Under the pieces are notes generated by a model. That model did not search any database, was not told the origin of the DNA, and saw nothing but the letters and a program-made list of their open reading frames with translations. A program made the position numbers and the translations under genes. Positions 1-5,167 of a stretch of DNA of 6,734 bases are shown here, one piece after another. The stretch is from contig JAUVUS010000141.1 of assembly GCA_030600865.1 (NCBI GenBank), forward strand, positions 1 to 6,734. Reading direction: 5' to 3'. This DNA is from Bacteroidales bacterium (GTDB lineage Bacteria; Bacteroidota; Bacteroidia; Bacteroidales; UBA12077). How positions within the stretch are numbered: position 1 is the first letter of the stretch; every line of letters starts with the position of its first letter.

Positions 1-1007
1 CAGGCCTGAAATGGAAATTTACTTCACAGGAAACTGAAGAAGAAAAATATGTAGTTTGTAATGCCGATGAAGGTGAGCCGGGAACATTTAAGGATCGTGA
101 GATTTTAACAAGAGTTCCTTTAAAAGTATTCGGAGGAATGGCAATTTGTGCAAAGGTTATCGGTGCAAAACATGGTTATGTATATTTACGAGGTGAATAT
201 AAATTCCTAAAAGCCGATTTGGAAAAAGCTTTGGAAGAATTTCATGCTTATTTAAAAGAAGTCGGATTTGATTTTCAAATTCATATTTTAATGGGATCAG
301 GAGCTTACATATGTGGTGAAGAAAGTGCGCTTTTTGAATCTATGGAAGGAAAACGTGGCGAGCCAAGAAACAAGCCTCCTTATCCGACAATCTCAGGTTT
401 CAGAAACAAGCCAACTGTTATCAATAATGTAGAAACTTTGGTTTATGCATTTATGATTTGCAGAATAGGTGCAGGTAAATTACATGAACTAGGAACTGCT
501 GATTCAAGAGGATCTAAAGTATTTTCTATTTCAGGAGATACTCCTATAGCAGGAATTTATGAACTTGAATTAGGAATGTCATTGGAAGATTTTGTTGAAG
601 AATTTGGTGATGGCGATACTAAGGCTGTACAGGTGGGTGGAGCTTCAGGATTTTGTGTTCCAAGAAAAAAATTCAAAGACACAATCATTGGATTTGAAGG
701 TGTTCCGACCGGAGGTTCTATGATGCTTTTCAATAGTTCACGTTCAATGTATAATGTGTTGAAAAATTACGTGGAGTTTTTCGAAGAAGAATCTTGCGGA
801 CAATGTACTCCTTGCCGTGTAGGTTGTCAACAACTTAAAAAAGGTATTGAAGCAATTAAGAAAGGTGAGAAATCTGCTCATTATCTTGATACTTTACAAA
901 AATTGGCTGATACGATGAAAGTTAGTTCTAAGTGTGGTTTAGGTCAGTCAGTTGCGAATTCATTCTCTTCAATTGTTGACAACTTTAGAGAAGAAATGAT
1001 TTACTAA
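1..1007 (+). CDS. hndC: NuoF-type flavoprotein subunit of [FeFe] hydrogenase, module 1 (5' partial)
   Basis: This is the NAD(P)H-oxidising, FMN-binding subunit of a cytoplasmic multimeric [FeFe] hydrogenase. The reading frame is open from base 3, where the first visible residues are GLKW, the end of the family's glycine-rich GRGGGGFPAGLKW element. The gene therefore starts before the window, and the ATG at 138 is only an internal methionine in the conserved MAIC segment. In 334 visible residues there are YVVCNADEGEPG (FMN site region), GAYICGEESAL, the SLBB region, and a [4Fe-4S] site with C265, C268 and C271 (ESCGQCTPC) plus C311 (CGLGQ), numbered from the first visible codon. The protein ends soon after this cluster at REEMIY and lacks the C-terminal two-cluster ferredoxin domain present in the module 2 paralogue. 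HydA1 follows after 39 bases, consistent with one operon. A true complex I NuoF is the alternative, but the hydA neighbour argues against it. Confidence 0.93.
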   Translation, partial: GLKWKFTSQETEEEKYVVCNADEGEPGTFKDREILTRVPLKVFGGMAICAKVIGAKHGYVYLRGEYKFLKADLEKALEEFHAYLKEVGFDFQIHILMGSGAYICGEESALFESMEGKRGEPRNKPPYPTISGFRNKPTVINNVETLVYAFMICRIGAGKLHELGTADSRGSKVFSISGDTPIAGIYELELGMSLEDFVEEFGDGDTKAVQVGGASGFCVPRKKFKDTIIGFEGVPTGGSMMLFNSSRSMYNVLKNYVEFFEEESCGQCTPCRVGCQQLKKGIEAIKKGEKSAHYLDTLQKLADTMKVSSKCGLGQSVANSFSSIVDNFREEMIY

Positions 1008-1046
1008 ATAAACTATTGATAGTAAAAATAAAATAAAGATAAAAAC

Positions 1047-2837
1047 ATGGCTAATACAGTAAAAATAAATATAGACGGAATCGATGTAAGTATTGAGGCT
1101 GGTAAAACTGTTCTTGATGCTGCAAAGAAATTAAATATACACATTCCAACTCTTTGTTATCATGAAGATTTGTGTGTGGCTGGAAACTGTAGAGTATGTG
1201 TTGTTGAACAGGAAGGAGTTAAAAACCTTGTTGCTTCATGTGCAATGCCTGCTCAGGATGGAATGGTTATTCATACAAATACACATAAAGTAAGAAATGC
1301 TCGCAGACACGTAATTGAATTATTACTTTCAGAGCATAATGCCGATTGTACAAAGTGTTATAAAAATACAAGATGTGAATTACAGGATTTGGCAGGCGAA
1401 ATGGTGATCAACGAACACATGTTCCTGGACCTTGTACCGGATAAAAACTATACTATAGATAATTTATCACCTGCAATAATTAAAGATGATAGCAAATGTA
1501 TTCGTTGTCAGCGTTGTGTTAGAACTTGTGATGAATTGCAGCATGTTAGTGCATTAGGTGTTGCGTACAAAGGTGAGCATATGAAGATTTCTACTTTCTT
1601 TGAGAATCCTATGTATGAGGTTGTTTGTACTAATTGTGGTCAGTGTGTAATTCGTTGTCCAACCGGTGCTTTGGTTGAAAAGAATTACCTTGATAATGTA
1701 TGGGATGCTATTTATGATGAGGATAAACATGTTATTGTTCAAACGGCTCCTGCTACTCGTATTGCTTTAGGAGAAGACCTTGGAATGGAAGCTGGTAGTA
1801 TTGTGACTGGGAAGATGGCTGCAGCTTTAAGACGTTTAGGTTTTGATTCAGTTCTTGATACTGACTTTACAGCCGATTTAACTATTATGGAAGAAGGAAC
1901 AGAGTTGCTAACTCGTTTAAAAAGAGCTTTAGTTGATAAAGATCCTACAGTTAAACTTCCTATGACAACATCTTGTTCTCCGGGATGGATTAAATTTATC
2001 GAACATATGTATCCTGAATATTTAGAAAATGTTTCAACTTGTAAATCTCCTCAACAAATGTTTGGAGCTCTTGCAAAAACATATTATGCTCAAAAGAGGG
2101 GCATAGATCCTTCTAAAATAGTAAGTGTATCTATTATGCCTTGTACAGCTAAAAAGTTCGAAGCAAATAGACCAGAAATGCGTGATAGTGGTTATCAAGA
2201 CGTTGATATGGGTCTTACAACAAGAGAACTAGCAGTAATGATTAAACAAGCCGGAATTGATTTTAAAGAACTTCCGGATGAGAAATTTGATAGCTTAATG
2301 GGTAAATCTTCTGGTGCTGCTGTTATATTTGGTGCAACCGGTGGTGTTATGGAAGCTGCTCTTCGTACTGCGTATGAAATTGTAACTGGTAGAGAAGTGC
2401 CATTTAAGAACTTAAATATTACTCCTGTTCGTGGTATGGAAGGTGTAAAAGAAGCTGCTGTTAAAATCGAAAATGTTTTACCGGCATGGAGCTTCCTGGA
2501 AGGTGTAGAGTTAAAAACTGTTGTTGCTCATGGTTTAACAAATGCTAATAAAGTAATGCAAGCTGTTAAGAATGGTACAGCTGACTGGCATTTTATTGAA
2601 ATTATGGCTTGTCCGGGTGGATGTCTTGGTGGTGGAGGCCAACCAATTCCAACTACTCCGGAAATTCGCAAAAAACGTGCTGAAGCTATTTATCGTGAAG
2701 ATGAAGGAATGGCAATACGTAAATCTCATGAGAATCCTGAAATTAAGCAGATTTATGAAGAGTTTCTTGAAGAACCTCTTAGTCATAAATCACACTGGTT
2801 ATTACATACTCATTATCAGGCAAGAAAAAGAGAATAG
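1047..2837 (+). CDS. hydA: [FeFe] hydrogenase catalytic subunit HydA1 (TSCSPGW variant)
   Basis: This is a complete 596-residue hydrogenase large subunit of the HydA/HndD type that reversibly reduces protons to H2. The domains in order are: a [2Fe-2S] ferredoxin domain (C37, C48, C51, C65); a His-ligated [4Fe-4S] site (H97, C101, C104, C110); a double [4Fe-4S] domain (C151, C154, C157, C204 and C161, C194, C197, C200); and the H-cluster domain. The H-cluster motifs are TSCSPGW at residues 308-314, MPCTAKKFE with C366, and MACPGGCLGGGG with C522 and C526. The tail after residue 530 resembles the small-subunit domain fused in monomeric hydrogenases. Residue 311 is Ser (TCT) where the classical motif has a cysteine that ligates the H-cluster [4Fe-4S]; I recall Ser here in HndD-like enzymes. 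The start is the first ATG after the upstream gene. The leader is A-rich without a Shine-Dalgarno sequence, and a terminator begins 18 bases after the stop. Confidence 0.96.
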   Translation: MANTVKINIDGIDVSIEAGKTVLDAAKKLNIHIPTLCYHEDLCVAGNCRVCVVEQEGVKNLVASCAMPAQDGMVIHTNTHKVRNARRHVIELLLSEHNADCTKCYKNTRCELQDLAGEMVINEHMFLDLVPDKNYTIDNLSPAIIKDDSKCIRCQRCVRTCDELQHVSALGVAYKGEHMKISTFFENPMYEVVCTNCGQCVIRCPTGALVEKNYLDNVWDAIYDEDKHVIVQTAPATRIALGEDLGMEAGSIVTGKMAAALRRLGFDSVLDTDFTADLTIMEEGTELLTRLKRALVDKDPTVKLPMTTSCSPGWIKFIEHMYPEYLENVSTCKSPQQMFGALAKTYYAQKRGIDPSKIVSVSIMPCTAKKFEANRPEMRDSGYQDVDMGLTTRELAVMIKQAGIDFKELPDEKFDSLMGKSSGAAVIFGATGGVMEAALRTAYEIVTGREVPFKNLNITPVRGMEGVKEAAVKIENVLPAWSFLEGVELKTVVAHGLTNANKVMQAVKNGTADWHFIEIMACPGGCLGGGGQPIPTTPEIRKKRAEAIYREDEGMAIRKSHENPEIKQIYEEFLEEPLSHKSHWLLHTHYQARKRE

Positions 2838-2855
2838 AAATTATATAAAGTAAAT

Positions 2856-2887
2856 AAAAAAGGATAGCTTAATGCTATCCTTTTTTT
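2856..2887 (+). terminator. Intrinsic terminator of module 1
   Basis: A perfect 8-bp stem (AGGATAGC at 2861-2868 with GCTATCCT at 2874-2881) closes a TTAAT loop. It is preceded by an A-run and followed by a run of seven T (2881-2887). The A/T flanks make it symmetrical, so it could also terminate transcription from the other strand. It lies 18 bases after the hydA1 stop and separates module 1 from module 2. Confidence 0.92.
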
Positions 2888-2896
2888 ATAAAATAA

Positions 2897-3061
2897 ATTG
2901 AATATACGAATTTCAATAAGGCTGGTTTTCATGTTGATTTAAATAATGTGAACGGAAAGGTTCCTTTTATGGAAATTTCTTGTACCGGAAATATAGGAAT
3001 GGATCAATGGTATAATTGGATTTCTAATGAAATTTCTGTAAAACAACAAAATAAGCTGTAA
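2897..3061 (+). pseudogene. Relic of the C-terminal end of a HypB-like [NiFe]-hydrogenase maturation GTPase
   Basis: The frame is open for 54 codons and ends in TAA. It is preceded directly by an in-frame TAA (2894-2896) and has no plausible start near its 5' end, so only the last part of a gene remains. The translation contains YTNFNKAGFHVDL, then VPFMEISC and GMDQWYNWI. From memory of the family, HypB proteins end in a similar pattern: an (L)PYxNF segment, a helix, and then an [IV]SC-TGxGMDxWxxW segment. Here the expected TGxG is scrambled to TGNIG, which fits decay. HypB is a GTPase that helps deliver nickel to [NiFe] hydrogenases and is not needed for [FeFe] enzymes. The assignment rests on recalled motif similarity alone; a different lost gene is possible. 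Confidence 0.55.
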
Positions 3062-3144
3062 AACATATTTGTATTTATTTGAATGTAAATCATGGTAAAT
3101 CAATGCGTAACAGAATTTAGTTTGTTTAGAATTAATCTATTTAA

Positions 3145-3162
3145 TTGTTATTAAAATAACAG
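3145..3162. promoter_or_regulatory. Rex-like redox operator (inverted repeat)
   Basis: A perfect 7-bp inverted repeat (TGTTATT-AA-AATAACA, 3146-3161) lies within TTGTTAT-N4-ATAACAG. This closely resembles the Rex operator pattern TTGTTAA-N4-TTAACAA. Rex is a repressor that senses the NADH/NAD+ ratio and in other anaerobes controls NAD-linked hydrogenase and fermentation genes. The site lies about 25 bases upstream of the TATATTTG promoter box of module 2, a position compatible with regulation. A CRP/FNR-family site or a chance AT-rich palindrome are alternatives. Confidence 0.4.
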
Positions 3163-3187
3163 TGTTAAAAGAATAACATAAAGTATA

Positions 3188-3195
3188 TATATTTG
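3188..3195 (+). promoter_or_regulatory. Bacteroidota-type -7 promoter box for module 2
   Basis: TATATTTG matches the TAnnTTTG -7 element recognised by the primary sigma factor of Bacteroidota. I find no good -33 TTG at the usual spacing; GTGTT near 3162-3166 is the nearest weak candidate. The start codon is at 3275, which implies a leader of about 70 bases. The terminator of module 1 lies upstream, so module 2 needs its own promoter. Confidence 0.5.
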
Positions 3196-3274
3196 CAAAA
3201 TGAAGTTATTACAACAAATTTTATTCTGATTTTTTACGTTAAATAATATTAAATTTTATAAAACATTTTTTGAA

Positions 3275-3670
3275 ATGACAAAGATCAAAACATTAGCAGA
3301 TTTGGAAAGAATTAAAAATGAAATGCGTTCAGATAAAGATTTGAACGGCAGTCAGGACAATTCTGAAAATGCAGTAAAAATTAAAGTTGGTATGGGAACC
3401 AGCGGAATTGCATCAGGTGCGAGAGATGTTATGGATTTTTTAACTGAAGCTCTTGAGAAGAGAAATATTGAAGCTGTTGTTTCTCAAACCGGCGATATGG
3501 GATACAGCTATGCAGAACCAACTATCGAGGTTAGAAAGCCTGGTCAAAAGCCTGTTGTTTTTGGATACGTTGATGTTAAAAAGGCTGACCTTATTATTGA
3601 AAAGTATATTAAGCTGGGAGAAGAAGTAGAAGGTATTATACCTGTAAATTATAAAACCATTGATGACTAA
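3275..3670 (+). CDS. hndB: HndB-like, NuoE/thioredoxin-fold hydrogenase subunit without cysteines
   Basis: This 131-residue protein resembles HndB and the N-terminal [2Fe-2S] thioredoxin-fold domain of Thermotoga-type HydB. After a polar N-terminal helix (about 1-33) it carries KIKVGMGTSGIASGAR (35-50), then QTGDMGYSYAEPTIEV (71-86), and an alpha/beta end with DVKKADLIIEKYI. In usual family members these segments carry cysteines that bind a [2Fe-2S] cluster (patterns like GMGTCGIAAGA and QTGCxGxCxxEP). Here they read S43, D74 and S78, and there is no cysteine anywhere in the protein, so it cannot hold a Cys-ligated cluster. A structural or docking role for the following NuoF subunit is the likely inference. 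The fold segments are otherwise well preserved, so it does not look like a decaying gene. The next gene begins 16 bases downstream, so the two are almost certainly co-transcribed. Confidence 0.85.
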   Translation: MTKIKTLADLERIKNEMRSDKDLNGSQDNSENAVKIKVGMGTSGIASGARDVMDFLTEALEKRNIEAVVSQTGDMGYSYAEPTIEVRKPGQKPVVFGYVDVKKADLIIEKYIKLGEEVEGIIPVNYKTIDD

Positions 3671-3673
3671 TTT

Positions 3674-3680
3674 AGGAGGA
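3674..3680 (+). promoter_or_regulatory. Strong Shine-Dalgarno sequence fixing the start of the second NuoF
   Basis: AGGAGGA lies six bases before the ATG at 3687. It decides the start: the in-frame ATG at 3660 would add nine residues and overlap the end of the upstream gene. The other genes visible here have A-rich leaders without such a motif, so this site is unusual for the locus. Confidence 0.8.
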
Positions 3681-3686
3681 AGCAAA

Positions 3687-5153
3687 ATGTCGCAACATAA
3701 ACAAATAAGAATTGCTTTAAATAATTGTGGTGTAATTGATCCTGAAAATATTAAGGAGTATATTGCACGCGATGGTTATATGGCATTGGGTAAATGCCTG
3801 ACTGAAATGAAACCTGAAGATATTATCCGGGAAATTAAAGACTCGGGTTTGAGAGGTCGTGGAGGAGGAGGTTTTCCTGCAGGTTTAAAATGGGAAATTG
3901 CTTGTAAAAATAAAGCCGATCAAAAATATGTAGTTTGTAATGCCGATGAGGGTGACCCTGGAGCATTTATGGATCGTTCAATCTTAGAGGGAGACCCACA
4001 TGCCGTACTCGAGGCTATGGCAATTTGTGGTTATTCAATGGGTGCTACAAAAGGCTTAATATATATCAGGGCTGAATATCCTTTAGCAATTGAACGATTA
4101 AAAATTGCTATTGAACAAGCTCGCGAATTTGGTTTATTGGGTAAAAATCTATTTGGAACCGATTTCGAATTTGATATTGAAATACGTTATGGTGCCGGAG
4201 CATTTGTTTGTGGCGAAGAAACTGCATTAATTCACTCGATGGAAGGTTTACGTGGCGAACCAACTATTAAACCTCCATATCCTGCTGAGTCAGGTTATTT
4301 TGGAAAACCAACCAATGTAAATAATGTTGAAACGTACGCTAATGTTCCAATCATTTTAAGAAAAGGTGCAAATTGGTTTAATAAAATCGGAACAGAAAAA
4401 TCAAAAGGTACAAAAGTATTTGCTTTAGCCGGAAAAATTAAAAACGTGGGGCTTGTAGAAGTGCCTATGGGAACAACTTTACGTGAAGTAATTTATGAAA
4501 TTGGTGGCGTAATCGAGAATGATAAGAAATTTAAAACTGTTCAAACCGGTGGTCCTTCGGGTGGTTGTTTAACTGAAAAACATTTAGATACTCCAATTGA
4601 TTTTGATAATCTGGTTCAGGCTGGTTCGATGATGGGATCAGGTGGTATGATTGTTATGGATGAAGACAATTGTATGGTTTCTGTTGCTAAATTCTATTTG
4701 GAATTTACAGTTGAAGAATCTTGTGGTAAATGTTCTCCTTGCCGTATCGGTAACAAACGTTTATATGAATTACTTGATAGAATTACGCAGGGTAAAGGTG
4801 AAATGGAAGATTTGAAGCGACTTCGAAATATGAGTAATGTAATTAAAGATACTTCGCTTTGCGGATTAGGCCAGACATCTCCAAATCCGGTATTATCAAC
4901 TCTAGATAATTTCTACGATGAGTATGTTGCTCACGTTGTAGATAAAAAATGTATTGCAGGGCAATGCAAAGACTTAATGACATATTTTATTATTGAAGAA
5001 AATTGCGTTGGTTGTACAGCTTGTGCCAGAGTTTGTCCTGTAGGAGCAATTACAGGTGAGAAAAAAGAAGTACATTATATCAATCCGGAGATTTGTATTA
5101 AATGTGGAGCTTGCGAAGAGAGATGTAAGTTTGATGCAATCATTGTAAAATAA
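3687..5153 (+). CDS. hndC: NuoF-type FMN/NAD(P)H-binding hydrogenase subunit with C-terminal 2x[4Fe-4S] ferredoxin domain, module 2
   Basis: This 488-residue subunit oxidises or reduces NAD(P)H at FMN and relays electrons to HydA2. After an N-terminal helical segment come GLRGRGGGGFPAGLKW (54-69), YVVCNADEGDPGAF (81-94), GAGAFVCGEETAL (169-181), the SLBB region, and a [4Fe-4S] site with C346, C349, C352 and C392. C422 and C427 (KCIAGQC) may form an extra metal site. The C-terminal ferredoxin domain has two CxxCxxCxxxC motifs (C440, C443, C446, C450 and C470, C473, C476, C480). This is the layout of Thermotoga HydB or Desulfovibrio HndC; the N-terminal thioredoxin-like part of HydB is here the separate gene upstream. 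The start is set by the AGGAGGA site. HydA2 follows after 14 bases. The ferredoxin tail distinguishes it from the module 1 paralogue and may provide the ferredoxin branch of a bifurcating complex (inference). Confidence 0.95.
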   Translation: MSQHKQIRIALNNCGVIDPENIKEYIARDGYMALGKCLTEMKPEDIIREIKDSGLRGRGGGGFPAGLKWEIACKNKADQKYVVCNADEGDPGAFMDRSILEGDPHAVLEAMAICGYSMGATKGLIYIRAEYPLAIERLKIAIEQAREFGLLGKNLFGTDFEFDIEIRYGAGAFVCGEETALIHSMEGLRGEPTIKPPYPAESGYFGKPTNVNNVETYANVPIILRKGANWFNKIGTEKSKGTKVFALAGKIKNVGLVEVPMGTTLREVIYEIGGVIENDKKFKTVQTGGPSGGCLTEKHLDTPIDFDNLVQAGSMMGSGGMIVMDEDNCMVSVAKFYLEFTVEESCGKCSPCRIGNKRLYELLDRITQGKGEMEDLKRLRNMSNVIKDTSLCGLGQTSPNPVLSTLDNFYDEYVAHVVDKKCIAGQCKDLMTYFIIEENCVGCTACARVCPVGAITGEKKEVHYINPEICIKCGACEERCKFDAIIVK

Positions 5154-5167
5154 TAAATTTCAGAACG

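Larger units (their letters stand above)
2838..3274. other. AT-rich intergenic region between the two hydrogenase modules
   Basis: This 437-base gap contains no intact gene. In order it holds the module 1 terminator (2856-2887), a HypB-like relic frame (2897-3061), a 16-base perfect inverted repeat inside a Rex-like site (3145-3162), and a TATATTTG promoter box (3188-3195). A very AT-rich leader of about 70 bases then runs to the start of the next gene. I see nothing else in it that I can support. Confidence 0.8.

Noticed and set aside
138..1007. Start of the first NuoF-type gene at the ATG at 138
   Set aside because: The frame is open and encodes conserved family sequence (GLKW, YVVCNADEGEPG) from base 3, so the ATG is internal.
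1012..1023. Small inverted repeat ACTAT-TG-ATAGT before hydA1
   Set aside because: It has five base pairs with a two-base spacer in an AT-rich leader and no T-run; too weak to call an operator or terminator.
2572..2853. Short open frames on both strands inside hydA1, hydA2 and the hndB-like gene
   Set aside because: They overlap well-supported genes, have no recognisable domains, and look like by-products of the real coding frames.
3061..3140. Other TTTG-containing boxes (near 3064-3071 and 3117-3124) as promoters
   Set aside because: They lack the TA at the start of TAnnTTTG and lie farther from the gene than the full match at 3188-3195.
3660..3686. Start of the second NuoF-type gene at the ATG at 3660
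   Set aside because: It overlaps the end of the upstream gene and contains the AGGAGGA site within the added codons; the ATG at 3687 has ideal spacing.
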